DNA of 64,000 bases, taken from contig OY744609.1 of assembly GCA_963556255.1 (NCBI GenBank), forward strand, positions 12,574,290 to 12,638,289, written 5' to 3'. Shown here one piece after another: positions 36,101-47,221 of the stretch (positions are counted from its first letter, which is position 1; each line of letters begins with the position of its first letter). Source of the stretch: Allolobophora icterica. Its lineage: Eukaryota; Annelida; Clitellata; Crassiclitellata; Lumbricidae. A program made the position numbers and the translations under genes. Below the pieces are notes generated by a model. That model did no database searches. It was not told the origin of the DNA and saw nothing but the letters and a program-made list of their open reading frames with translations.

Positions 36101-37775
36101 ATTATGCTAAAATGCACTTTGATACACAAGGATGAGATTGAAATAAATCAGCTCTAGCAAACTCTTCCACTGTTAATAAATAACTAGAGATGCACACCTT
36201 GCGAATAATTGTCTGGCTTTGCAACTTCAAAAAGCACAGCTCCACTTTCTAGATCACGAAGTTTAAAGCGCACAAAGTCGATGTTGTAAATGTTTGCCTC
36301 CGGGCTGCACAGGTAATCTGAAAGAGCGACAACAACGGGCCAAATTGTAGCTGGGTAATTTTTAAAATTGCCAGTATATGGATGTACATATGAATGAACC
36401 TTACAAGACACTTAACACAGCAACTGCATGTGTGCTAATTAACCTAAATGGTCATTTTTATTGCAATTTATATAGAGCCACTTCAAGAGACTCATCAGAG
36501 GCGCTCCCGACCTAACACAATGAAACCGCAATCGAACAAAAAGGTCATCAAGCTTTCACGGAAAAGACGTAAATAGAAGCTGAGAAGCTCATGGCGCAGC
36601 TTGTTCCAGGAGGATGGGCCGACCACAAAGAGATGCTGCTTAAGGTAGCATGAAATGCTAAATGGAGTCAAATGAAACAAGTTTTTATATGCAGGCAAAA
36701 GGAAGTCCATCTATGACAATGGTCCAACACAGTAGAAAGCACGATGGGCCATTCTGATGTGGGATGCGCAGCACCTACATACCTCTGCAGGCAGAAGAAC
36801 ACAATGCATATGTATGAGTATGTATTCCGGTAATCTATCGTTTTAGCATCCCCAATTATACGCCCATTACAGCATATCATTTCAGCATCACAAATTAATT
36901 TCAATGTTAACATGTATTGTTTGAACAAACCAGAATATAAGTTTGGAAAATATGCCTAAACAACCAGAAACAAAATATATTAGGAAGAAACATGAACAAA
37001 TAAGAAGCTAAATCTAGTAATGGAGGTCTTTGGTTAGTCCCCTTCTTGAATTGAATATCATTTCCAATGGTTGTTTGTTGTGACAAGTTACCATTCTAAA
37101 TAATGATTTCTCTGGCAGTGTAGTCATTTTTTACCGCATTATTAAAGTACTGGTACACCCATTCTGTAAAGCTACGTCTGTATTTTTCATTTAGGATGAT
37201 GAAAAGATATGCTATAATGGGCAAACAATCGTGGACGCTAACATTATATATTTACTGTTCATATAAGTTTGGGTCATGCACACCACTGTACCAAGAAAAA
37301 CTGTTGCCAGCACTTGCTGTTAGGTTTTGAACATCAATAAATTGTTCGTAGCGCTATAAAAAATACACACAGTTCACTTGAGATAGGTATGAATGCTTTG
37401 TTGTTTACTCCATATTTTGTGGTGTCTTGTCAGCTACAAACGAAGAATTATAGTTATGGTGAATCACTTGAGACATGTGAAATGACTGCCGAGGCTGTAG
37501 GCCCAACAGTTTCCCTAAGAACAACAAAACATCTCCAGTGATTGCAGTACAGCCCTACACAAATGTTCGATTATATTAAACGTACTTTCGGTAGCCTTGG
37601 TCAATCTCAGAACATCGTCTGGTGAAATGCGGTCCTTCTTCGACAACTCTTCTTCTGTGATAGGGCCCAGACCAGAGCCACACTTGTTGGCTCCCCCGCT
37701 TTTAGCCTTCATTTGCCTTGACGACTGGTTAACACTGGTGGCGCCCTTCTTCGAGCTCTTTGAACTGGCACTCAT
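30125..37775 (-). CDS. UNC119: UNC119 lipid-binding chaperone, 5 coding exons
   Basis: Exons in coding order are 37775-37586, 36317-36198, 35253-35154, 31525-31353 and 30246-30125. All join in phase with AG/GT borders and give 234 residues plus TAG, against about 240 in vertebrates. Residues 1-50 are a low-complexity basic and Ser-rich N-terminus, then [20 protein letters not shown]. The GMP-PDE-delta/UNC119 beta-sandwich follows, with [54 protein letters not shown] and [12 protein letters not shown], ending in [12 protein letters not shown]. In the known family it binds N-myristoylated cargo such as transducin alpha and NPHP3, and ARL3-GTP releases the cargo at cilia. The large introns hold a LINE fragment and a transposon. 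The orthology is clear, but whether it is UNC119 or UNC119B cannot be separated. Confidence 0.95.
30531..31113. mobile_element. hAT-type element in UNC119 intron 4
   Basis: The left end CAGGCCCTTAGCCAG and right end CTGGCTAAGGGCCTG are perfect 15-bp inverted repeats. The flanks CCCCATGG (30523-30530) and CCCCACGG (31114-31121) match at 7 of 8 bases. The element is 583 bp with no transposase frame. It lies between UNC119 exons 5 and 4. Confidence 0.8.
31794..32289 (+). mobile_element. internally deleted RTE-like LINE fragment
   Basis: From 32050 the + frame reads [20 protein letters not shown], then [19 protein letters not shown] and [12 protein letters not shown], ending at TGA 32287-32289. 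This is the C-terminal segment seen after the reverse transcriptase of RTE-like LINEs (FGHVxR...GRPxxRWxDxI). Upstream, at about 31950, lies GGCAATGGCAAACCACCCCT, a phrase I associate with RTE noncoding regions, so the reverse transcriptase core appears to be deleted. It sits antisense in the intron between UNC119 exons 3 and 4. Confidence 0.7.
32880..34620 (-). pseudogene. broken CRHH-family transposase-like gene
   Basis: On the - strand the pieces read in order: [20 protein letters not shown] and [11 protein letters not shown] before a 275-bp insertion, [20 protein letters not shown] after it, a frameshift near 34060, [20 protein letters not shown] and [15 protein letters not shown], then [27 protein letters not shown] and further degraded sequence with stops to about 32900. 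The order (HWDGK, VxQLLAVP, FDTTSSNTG, CRHH) matches a family of uncharacterised proteins found in many invertebrate genomes that I recall as transposase-like. It is inactive here: frameshift, insertion and stops. Confidence 0.7.
34183..34457. mobile_element. small inverted-repeat element nested in the transposase
   Basis: The ends ATCGGCGTCC and GGACACCCAT are imperfect inverted repeats flanked by GCAAGC on both sides. The interior has long G-runs near each end and an AT-rich centre. Removing it rejoins the transposase reading frame, which supports the borders. Confidence 0.7.
34770..34840 (-). repeat. TTTATAAAGCGC tail motif
   Basis: GGACATTTATAAAGCGCTTT followed by AGCCATTCAGAAGCG is a member of the dispersed LINE/SINE tail family. 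A related copy lies at about 44800. Confidence 0.45.
35510..35805 (-). mobile_element. LINE 3' end fragment
   Basis: The - strand frame includes [16 protein letters not shown], similar to the C-terminal FxSxLKTxLF block of CR1/L2-like LINEs. It is followed by the GAATAAACTGGTGCCCTG tail shared with 2820-2920 and 61725-62030. Confidence 0.55.
36465..36760 (-). mobile_element. LINE 3' end fragment in UNC119 intron 1
   Basis: The - strand frame [20 protein letters not shown], then [10 protein letters not shown], matches the C-terminal end of CR1/L2-like LINE ORF2. It ends in a GGCTCTATATAAATTG tail. Non-autonomous, degenerate copy. Confidence 0.65.
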
Positions 37776-39079
37776 TCGTACGATTTAAATGACACGCAAC
37801 AGAAAGAAACGTAAGACTTTCGCTAAGACGCTACGATACAAAGCTCATTTAAGAGAATGAATGGAACCGGAAAGTTCGTTGTTTTCGTCAACAATGGCTT
37901 AGTCCTCTTTGTCATCTGACAACGACGGCCATTTGTAATCAAATTCTTGTCGCAAACATGGACGTCTAGCGCAAAGCACTATGGTTAGTGTATGCGTTTT
38001 ATAGCGCAATAATAGTTGTGAAAAATTTCATATTACATTCGGAATTTTTCAACGTTATTGGTTTTTATATCTCTTTTGGAATTTCAAGCAAGTAGGATGA
38101 ACTCTCGAAAATATGCTTACATGTTTCTACTTTAAAAAATTATTGACCAATACAGGTTTATTCGTTATGAAACTCATAGTTGGGTGTTCCACCCACAAAA
38201 GCTACCCAACCCTATAATGACTGTCTACCTGCCTAACACGGACCTCCATCTGGGCCGAACTGACTATACCTCATTTCCAATTTTATTTGACTGAGCGTTT
38301 GTGATTAAGTATAATATTATCATAAGGTGCGCTCAAAACCATCGTCAACGAATCCTAGATAATGAACAGAGAACCAGCGTTGAATTTGTTTTCAATGTCT
38401 GGTAGGCAAAGAAGCTGTTATTATTTTTCGTACAGAGATCTGTTATATAATTTCGTTGTACAATAAACTGGTTTAAACGGATTACATTGATGCAATTTGC
38501 TGTTAACGTTAGATGAAATCCGATGTCATTAGCAAGAACAGTCTACTTCGTAAAGGTATCGTTCACTTGTTAAATGTTTACATGCGTGTTTCATGTACCG
38601 TAGGCCTACGGTTAAGATATGGTAGGCTATGTGAATACGATGGAGGTGGGATAGTGTGGGTGTTACATGAGACGCCGTGTTAGTAGTCTGCCGAAGGTGT
38701 ATCCGGGTGATATATAAAGTTAGAGCGACAATGTTGCGACATGCAGTGTAGACTGTAGAGGACTTAGAAAAAACTGCAAAAGCAAAGAAGGAAAGGTTGT
38801 CGCAGAATAATACTGAAACGCTACTAGATCGTACACATCCAAGAGATCAGGTTTGCGATAAGGCATGAAAATTAAAAAGATAATATTTTAGTATGTTTGA
38901 AATAAAAACTAATACAGAAGTGAATTAACTATTGTAGCACCTTGTGCTGGTAATAAGTTACTCCTGTATTTTGGTGTGTTTTCGTTTGGTCAACTTAGGG
39001 GTCCGTTGTTCAAAAGTCAGTTTCACAAGTTCTGCTGGTTCAGCATTTGATCCATTTTGGTACAACTTGTCTTGCAGAC
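37776..39079. promoter_or_regulatory. head-to-head intergenic region, UNC119 / MSRA
   Basis: About 1.3 kb between the UNC119 start codon (- strand) and the MSRA start codon (+ strand). Both genes diverge from it. I see no TATA box at a convincing place. It probably contains the 5' UTRs and promoters of both genes, possibly shared. Confidence 0.5.
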
Positions 39080-39372
39080 ATGTCATCGAAGATGTCCCTC
39101 CCAACGCAGGAACAAGCTCTTCCTGGTAAGACATTATTAAGTTGTGACGTGTTAACTGGAGGAATATTTGCAAAATTCATGCTGTTATCGTACTAAATAT
39201 TCACTTCAAGTCCATCACAGTTTCTTAAATTTCTATAAATTTTATATGATTACATATATAAATACAATATATATATGTATATATATATATATTATATCTA
39301 TATATATATATGATTGATTACATTGAACAATATTGTACAGTTCAAAATTATCAAATATAGAGTTAAATCCAG

Positions 39373-39404
<32 letters not shown>

Positions 39405-42400
39405 TAGAGATTTTTATATATGCTTGTACATATAACATGCATGCATGTAAATGGAAATATTGATGTGCTTTTGTGTAATTATGTTTGTGTTACTATGTAT
39501 AACTATGTATAACAATGCACAGCTTGTCTATGCCAGATAAGGGCTCGATGAACTTTATCCCTCGACTTTTGTTCAAAAACATAATTATACTAAACTAAAA
39601 CCATTAATTAGTCTGCACACTGAACATGTTCTATATAAACTACAGCGTTCTGTCTGTTTTATTTTAAATAAACGAATATACATACATACATACATATAAT
39701 TATAATACCCCTAATTATTTAATTAACAGGATGTATTTAAACATGAGTGTTCAATCATTTAAATTTTGATTACCGGTATACATGTTTAGAACATTATATA
39801 TAGCTAGATGTCCGCAACCAGGATTTAGCCACATACGTGTATGCGTGTCTATGTATTTTAAACTAGCATATATATATATAAATAAATAAATATATATATA
39901 TATATACACATATATATATTATACACAGATGTGTTAGTTTGACTATTGTTGTACATTTAATTTGTTCTGTATTTTAGGCCGCAGTGAACCAATTACAGTA
40001 TCCAGCAAACATGCCGTTAACTCCAATCCAACTGTTCCACCCTTTCCTTCTGATATGAAACTTGCTATTTTTGGTGAGATAACACAAGTTGTTTTCTAAT
40101 TTCTACTTTACACAGCAGATATTAGGAGGAGAAGGAAGTACCTTATGTTAGCCCCAAAGCCTTGTGAAGTGAACCTGTTCTGTACTTCGGTTTATTTGTT
40201 CAGGTGGCATAGCAGGCCAACTGGCTAAGAGTTATGAGTCTGGCTATTTGTAAAGTGACTGTTAACAAAGAACCTCACAAGTGCACTTAACATAGCAACA
40301 TAACAGATCTAACAGGGTGCATCTTAGGCTGGCTTGAAAATGTTTCTGAGGCGTTTGCAGGTTCAGGTCATTAAGAACAACAAATTCATCTGTAAACAAG
40401 CAATGTAAGCGAAATGTCTTAGGTATAAACCTAGTAGATGGAGATGAGGTGTTTATTTTTATTTTTAGTACTTCCTTCATCTAGGCCCAAAAGGCAGCCA
40501 TGGAAGTGTAGTGTTAATGACTTAATTTTACTTCCTTGAACATTATGAGAGTGTTTGCCCTGTCAACTCCTTCATTGCCTTATCTACCCACTGATAATAT
40601 ACAGTCAGTGTATTCAGTACTAGGAGGCACAAGTGGAGCTTAAAGCTGAAAACAAGTTTTCTGCCCACTGACTTTGTTATTGACAGTGCAGGATACTAAC
40701 TTGTAGACTTTCGTGTACCTTGAAGTGGGTACTACATGCTGTCAGCACTCTTGAATAAGTTCAGCGCTCGTGAGTAAGCTCAGCTCGCATGAATAAGCTT
40801 GAAGTAGGTACCAAGTGCTGTTACCAGTAATGTTTTTGTCCTGTATTTTTGTACTCAGGTAGTAAGTAAATTAAGTAATGTGATCTGGAAACTTCTGTGG
40901 CACTATAATTGTACTGAACAAAACATCAATGGTTGCTTGGGAGCAAAACCGCATTTAAACACGAAAAATTAAGCAAGTGTGCATCATTTAATATGTGTTG
41001 CTTAGTTGGCCAAAGTTAATCTGCCAGTATGTTGATGGTAGGTGCAAGTAAAGTTAAGCAATGCTGAGCCTTCTTAAGACTAAACTCGGTGACTGTCCTG
41101 GGTTACATTGTTACCTTCTAGTGCCTAATCTGTTCTGTGGTATGTAATGGAGTACCTGTTCATGTTGAGGTGTTAAGAAATGCGTCATGTTGTTGCACTG
41201 CAATGTTGTTTGCATCTTGCCCAAATAATCTTACCTTGTGAGCTGTTTCTGCAGCGGCTTCTAAACATGGGAGATACTTCTGTGTATTAAGCTTTAAACA
41301 TATTTAAGTGGTTACACGTGTCATTTCAGTTATGTATTATGTACCCATAAAGTACATTATGCGTTTGCACCTCTCCGTGCTATGCATCTAAAAATTAATG
41401 CACTGTTACTGCTGCTAAAAATCAACCGTTTTTTTTTTGTTTTTTATTTTTTTTTTTTAAACGTCGTTTTTTTTCGTTTTTTATTTTTCTTATCGTTTTT
41501 TCCATCTTTTATTTCTTGTATGTAACTTTATTTATTTATTGTCTGTTAATTTTTTCATTTTCTGTTTAATTTTTTTCTTATGTCCCTTACGTTGTCTCCG
41601 TACTTTCAAGATTCAGCTAATATACGTCACTAATTACATCATCATTTGAGAAATAAATAGGCCTACTTTGTGAATAGCACAGTACAAGAAATAAAATTTT
41701 AAAAAGTTATTTCTAAGTTATCTAAAATGCCAAAAGAAAAGAGTGCAGAATGGATTCACGTTACTTTGATAAACAAGAAAGATAAAATCTCAACATTGGC
41801 TAAATTGAAATGCATTTACTGTGAGAAAGTTTACACTATTTAATCTATACCTACAAAGTTTAGTTTTTAATTGTGTTAGTTTAGTTTATGTGGACTTATT
41901 TTTACAATTTAAATTTGAAAAGATTTCAATATTTTTAATTTCTCAATTTCTTATTAAACCAAACCTATAAGAAATAAATAATTGTTGTAGAATGATGTTA
42001 TTTAGTGTTTACTAATAAAGTTGTGCTATTTGCTGATTAAATTCTGTAGACAAGGTTTTTAAGTTTAAATTGCCCTACAAGATGTGAGAAAGTCAAATTA
42101 TTTTCTTTTGTCGTTTTTTTCTGTTTTTTCTGTTTTTTATTTTTTCGAAAAAAAACGACGTTTTTTCCGTTTTTTATTTAGTTTCTATCGTTTTTAACAA
42201 CTATGCTAAAAATTATCTGGAAAAACCAGTTAAGCCACAGCAGTCGCCCTGACCATTTTGGGTTGATCTTTTGACCTCTGCTTCAGTCACTGAGAATTTG
42301 AGTTTGTACTGAGTACTGTTACTGTGATATTATTATTATGATATTGTAATATTTTTACTATGTTATCATGATATTATTATACTGTGATATGTTGTGTTAT

Positions 42401-43393
42401 TAAATGACTACTTTAAAAAAAAATACAAACTCATGTGTTATGTTTACTTTACTGTTTAAGTTTTTACCTTTACCTTTCATGGTAGGTTGTTCCATGATGA
42501 TGGCCAGTGCTTCAGTGAGCACCAGCTGTTTATTAGTGATTATTTGTTGTGAAGTTGCTTTAATCTATCACGAAGCTTTTCAATGCATCTTCAACATTTG
42601 TTACATGATGGTATATCATCTTAAATTGTTCTTGTAGGCATGGGATGCTTTTGGGGAGCTGAACGAAAATTTTGGCAGCAGAAGGGAGTCTTCTCAACCC
42701 AGGTTAGTGGTTTGTGAATAATGGATAAGAAAAGAAGTTGCTAAAAGTGAGAAATTATCACCTCCTTTACTTTCCAAGTGGGAGCTGTACATTTTACTTT
42801 ACGTCTGGTATCGTAGCTTAAGCAGACATTTACGTAGTGCCCTGATTAGCACTACTTCCAAAGTATCTAAATAAAGAGTGTGCCTTTATCCATCTGGAAT
42901 GAAATTATTTTTGTTTTAGGTTGGTTATACTGCTGGCTTTACTAAAAACCCAACGTACCACGAGGTGTGCGGTGGAAAGACTGGTCATTCAGAGGTCGTG
43001 AGAGTCGTTTACGACCCAGCAAAAGTCTCATATGTTGACCTTCTGACCCTTTTCTGGGAAAGCCACAATCCGACACAGGGCATGCAACAGGGAAACGATC
43101 AGGGCACGCAGTACCGATCCGGGATTTACTACTATGATCCAGAGCAGAAGACGCTCGCTGAAGAATCCAAGTCCGCCTACCAGGAGGAGCTGACGAAAAA
43201 AAGACGTGGAACGATCACAACGGAGATTTTACCAGCGAACGAATTCTACTATGCTGAGGACTACCATCAACAGTACTTGCACAAGAACCCTGGAGGTTAC
43301 TGCGGTCTTGGGGGAACAGGAGTGTCATGTCCACGGGGCTTAGGCATCAAGAAAGCTGATGTATCACAAGTGCAAGAAAAATCTGAGCTGTGA
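39080..43393 (+). CDS. MSRA: peptide methionine sulfoxide reductase A, 4 coding exons
   Basis: Exons are 39080-39125, 39978-40073, 42638-42702 and 42920-43393. All junctions are GT-AG and in phase. The product is 226 residues (human MSRA 235). The catalytic motif GCFWGAE is split from its leading Gly by an intron and places the nucleophile at Cys51. It is followed by [46 protein letters not shown] and [11 protein letters not shown]. The resolving and recycling cysteines lie in [12 protein letters not shown] (Cys197, Cys206). It reduces methionine-S-sulfoxide, recycled by thioredoxin, in cytosol and mitochondria. The first in-frame ATG next to a splice-like TTGTCTTGCAG is used as start. An open in-frame segment upstream could extend the N-terminus (see findings). 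Confidence 0.95.
39240..39450. repeat. (TA)n-rich microsatellite in MSRA intron 1
   Basis: Several TA/GTATA runs, with another at 39870-39920. No coding content. Confidence 0.85.
41423..42205 (+). mobile_element. hAT-like element in MSRA intron 2
   Basis: Perfect 8-bp flanks CTAAAAAT (41415-41422 and 42206-42213). The T-rich subterminal blocks AACGTCGTTTTTTTTCG on the left and CGAAAAAAAACGACGTT on the right are inverted relative to one another. The extreme termini (CAACCG against CATAGTTG) match poorly, so one end may be slightly deleted. The interior keeps the start of a BED-finger frame. Confidence 0.7.
41727..41843 (+). pseudogene. BED-type zinc finger fragment in hAT element
   Basis: 38 codons, starting [14 protein letters not shown] and then [14 protein letters not shown] before TAA. 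The W...CxxC layout is the start of a BED finger as found at the N-terminus of hAT transposases. The His half and the catalytic domain are missing, so this is a deletion derivative. Confidence 0.55.
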
Positions 43394-43414
43394 AGCATGA
43401 TATGTCAAGATTCT

Positions 43415-43735
43415 GTGAACACAAATAAATTTTTATTCAGGTATTACATAATATTTGAAAGATTGGTGATGGCAAATATTCAAGTAATGTGCACAATTCT
43501 TCTTTTAGAAGTTGGCTTTGCAAATAATCTTAATAGCAACATTAGCCTGATTCTTGTGGACTTTATTTTAAGCATAATAAATCAAGGTGCTGTGTACACG
43601 AATAAACTTTTATTCAGCTTTTGCATAATATTTGAAAGAATTGTGATGGCAAATATTTTTATAATCTGTGCAATGTTTAAAAGTTTAAAAGTTGGCCTTG
43701 TAAATAACTTGAATAGCAAAATTAACCTGATGTAG
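43415..43735 (+). repeat. tandem duplication of the MSRA 3' UTR
   Basis: Two head-to-tail copies of about 140-175 bp. Each begins near an AATAAA and TTTTATTCAG, passes through CATAATATTTGAAAGA and GTGATGGCAAATATT, and ends in AGTTGGCYTTG and AATAGCAA. The first starts at about 43418, the second at about 43595. Confidence 0.85.
43424..43429 (+). terminator. MSRA proximal polyadenylation signal AATAAA
   Basis: AATAAA 31 bp after the stop codon. The duplicated copy gives a second signal at 43601-43606, and further candidates follow at about 43975. Confidence 0.55.
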
Positions 43736-44649
43736 TAGTGGCAGTGCAGAAGCTAGTGCTGAGAATGAAAATTTTTTACCTTTACCGGTATATTGAACTG
43801 ATTTTGAGAGTCCTAAAAGGGTGTGAAAAATTTATATTAATTCACAAGCTTTCACTTTCATCACTTCAGCCTGCTTTTGCTTGTATTAATATTATTGTGA
43901 AAATGTTTTGTTAAATATTATCCAGTATTTATCTTATCAGGGTTTTGTAAACACTTGCTTTGGCATATCATTCAATAAAGGTCATTAAACATAATTAAGG
44001 ATATTATTTACTCAAGATAATTTGTTGTGATGAGCATAATTAAGCCAGGTATTTACTCGAGATAATTTTTATATGATAAGGTTAAAACAAAATGTTCAAT
44101 AGGGAAAATTGGATTAATCTAGCAAGCTTCATTTGTACCATTTACTTGCACAACATTCAAAAACTCGAGGTAACAGAATCTGACAAGCTGAGGTAAAATT
44201 CACAGCTGAAGCTAATCTCAATGGATTTGGTTCAGTTTTTTTCAGCACATGGCAGCCTTGGATAATACTTTATATGTTAATATCGTTATTTCTGTATTGG
44301 GTTATAGAGTTCATTTCTTATACTTGATGTGTAGAATGAGTTTTTCAAAGAGGTTAGGCCATGTTACTGCCTTTGGTGCATAATAAACACTAATTGTTTG
44401 ACCTTTGTTTAAGACAACTCATTTTGAACTGTTGACAACTTTTTTTTATTAAGTAGTTTGGTTTCTGATTATTAAGTAGGTTGATTGTACTTGTTTTTGA
44501 TTAAGATTTGTTGATAATTAAGGACAGATTGTTTTCAGTGTGATTTGTGTTCCAATTTAAATGTTCCACTCGAGATAATTGTGCAGCACGATGGTCTGTT
44601 TTGACTGATGTCTTTGACATTATAAATAATAACAGTGCAATGGAAATCA

Positions 44650-44880
44650 TTAGATTAGAAGTCTGTTTGGTAGTGTGTAATCCTCTGGTTGTGAGTTTGA
44701 GTCTGCTGAAGAGCCTCCATGTAATGACTCTGAACAAAGCATAAGCACTCTTTTCTTGCATCTCAGATGTTGTGCATAATACACTGTATTGTATTTGGGT
44801 GTTTATAAAGCGCCTCTCGCGGTATAGACCTTCAGAGGCGGTCCCAGTGCGAGAGACCCCGAGAAAAGAAGCAGGATTTA
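44650..44880 (+). repeat. possible SINE with TTTATAAAGCGCC tail
   Basis: TCTGGTTGTGAGTTTGAGTC resembles a weak B box. The 3' portion GGTGTTTATAAAGCGCCTCT belongs to the dispersed tail family. Diverged. Confidence 0.35.
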
Positions 44881-45310
44881 AGACGAGAAGCAGAATACTT
44901 ACAATTAATAAGTTCAATTTGTGCAATTAATTTTTATTGGGATTGTTATTTTGATCAGTGAAGCTGATGGTTTAAGCATATTCTATTATTTTTAAAATTG
45001 ATTTCGGATGCCAGATTGAAATAAATGTTACCTCAAGAATCGGTCTTTAACTTGAGCGCGTAGATCACACATCAGAATTAAAACCACACTGTTTTAATAG
45101 AAAAATGGATTTCGTGGAGAGTACGGGTTCGACCCACTCCGAAAGTTGCTGTGTAGAAACCTAGAGCAAGTCCTTCACTGACAACTGCTCAGTGCCATCA
45201 CTGTTCTATCGTATTTGCTTCAGCGCACTTCTGAATTCTGTAGGGAGAGCAATATCAAAATACTATTGCATAATGGCTGTAGATGAGGGAATTCATTTTC
45301 TTTTGGCACT

Positions 45311-45745
45311 ATGCGTGAAATGCAGTGGTCTGACCGATACCATGCTTGGTCTGTAATGAGTCGTTCTCTACACTGGCTTCCTGTCTGTGAGAGTATCTGT
45401 TTCAAGCTGGCACTCCTCATGTACAGGCCACATGCAGATCATCTGGCACCCTACTTGTCTTCCATGGTCGCACCGTGCACCTATTTTCATTCAGCATGTG
45501 CGGGAAAGTATGTTGTCCCTGGTACACGTCTAGTTTTGGCCGGCGTTCATTCACTTACCAATCCCTCCATCTGGAACTCTCCACCTCCTCATGTTCAGAA
45601 CTCTTTTAGCGACACTGTCTTTCACTCAAAACTGAAAACTTACCTCCAAGTCTACTTATGGCTTTTAATGGTTACCTGGCTTCAAATGTGCGCTTCTGAA
45701 CTTCATAAGGTCCTTAACATGGGGCAGTGCACCACAAGGCTTATC
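45311..45745 (+). mobile_element. CR1/L2-like LINE C-terminal fragment
   Basis: The + frame reads LHWLPVCESICFKLALLMYR, then HLAPYLSSMV, YVVPGTRLVLAGVHS, IWNSPPPHVQNS and FHSKLKTYLQVYLW. This is the conserved region after the reverse transcriptase in CR1/L2-type LINEs (LHWLPVxxRIxxKLxLL...PxLWNxLPxxLR...FxxxLKTxLF). The reverse transcriptase catalytic domain is absent, so it is a 5'-truncated copy. Confidence 0.8.
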
Positions 45746-46461
45746 AAATTAGTTGTATTGCATTGCATTATTGCAATCAAACAGTTGTGGCTTTGAGCCT
45801 ACAGAGAGTTGAAGACTTTTTGGACAAGTTCTTCACTCACATTTATGTCTGTTGTAGCAGTACAGATGTACAAACTGGTACCAGCCAGCGATGGGCAATA
45901 GTTAACTAAAAAGTTGCTAACTTTAGTTTAACTAAAAAATGTTAGTTAAGGATGAAGTTTAACTAAAAACATTTAGTTGCTAACTAAAAAGTTTAACTAA
46001 AAAAATCAGCAATACGCAATTATTCTCCACAATGAACATTGAACACTGTCAACAACTCAATGCGAAACTTATTGATTAACACTGCATGGTTTGAGCGTTA
46101 ATAGCCTATGTTTTAAAATTCATACACTACTTACAGTACACATGTAACTGTATGCCAGAACAGTACACATTGCATAGTTTGAAGGTGAAATTGTCATTGA
46201 CGTGCTGCATTATTACAGTTCACTTAACCTGTTATTGTGAAAATGTTTTGTCGTAAAAAGTTGGGAAAAAGTTGAAAAAAACTACTTTTTTTAGTTTAGT
46301 TAACTAATTTCCAAAATGCCAACTTTAGTTAAACTATATTTTTTTAGTTGGAAAATAGTTTTAGTTTAACTAAAAGAAAATAGTTTAGTGCCCATCACTG
46401 GTACCAGCATAAGCTGGGAAGTAAAGACAAGCCTTGTGGTGCACTGCCCCATGTTAAGGAC
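45710..46461. repeat. 33-bp perfect inverted repeat (fold-back)
   Basis: The left arm 45710-45742 begins GTCCTTAACATGGGGCAG. The right arm 46429-46461 is its exact reverse complement. The arms flank a 515-bp hAT element plus about 170 bp of other sequence. The left arm is at the end of the LINE fragment. Confidence 0.85.
45886..46400. mobile_element. hAT-type MITE
   Basis: The ends CAGCGATGGGCAATAG and TAGTGCCCATCACTG are imperfect inverted repeats. The flanking 8 bp are identical (GTACCAGC at 45878-45885 and 46401-46408). Subterminal GTTAACTAAAAA-type repeats occur at both ends in inverted order, as expected of transposase-binding sites. 515 bp, no coding capacity. Confidence 0.87.
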
Positions 46462-47221
46462 ATTAGGATTCATATATTGACAGCTCAAGGACTGAAGAGC
46501 TGGAAGGAGTGCCTCCACAACCTTCCACTAGGGGCATAGGAGTTATACTATGCTATCGTCAGAGACAGCCTCTGCATTATCAGATTTAGATAACTAATGA
46601 ATCTAGAAAGAGTGGTCTTGAGAAACAGTTACGACGATCCAATGTATGAGAAAGTGCTCGCATGACTTTAAGGGAACACAGGTGGTTGGCCCTCAAGCTG
46701 CACAATGTAGTAATCGATGGTTTGGACTAAATTCTAACTTGTGGTTTTGCTATGTCAAGTTAGACAGCAGACTGATAATTTAAGAAATGTATTTTAGTAA
46801 TTCAAAACACAACATCCAAAGGAGAAACAATTCACAAGACAGAATGAATGACATGTGGAAACAAGCATTCAGCTCCTTCTCACAAAGTGTTCATATAAGA
46901 AATATTTACAAAGATCTGACACAATTATATACTCCAGTATCTGTACTTGACATCTGGTACTTTTCTTGTCTTAAGATTACATGGGAATTCAAATGACAAA
47001 GAGGCACCATAGCAAAAGGATCGAGTAACAATTAAAGAAATTAATTTTTTTGAATTCATAGTTAATCGAGTGCCATTGTCATTCAACTTCACAAAGCTTG
47101 AAGCTCTTACTTCACAGTATTTCTGAAGTTCTTAAGAAGTGCTGCATATTATAGCCCGCAATGAACACATGTACATATTATAGAGCAAATCCCTTAAGCT
47201 AGCCTGATAGTACGCAATGTT

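Noticed and set aside
45100..45240. GGTTCGACCC as a tRNA gene
   Set aside because: Only a B-box-like word; no cloverleaf can be formed around it.
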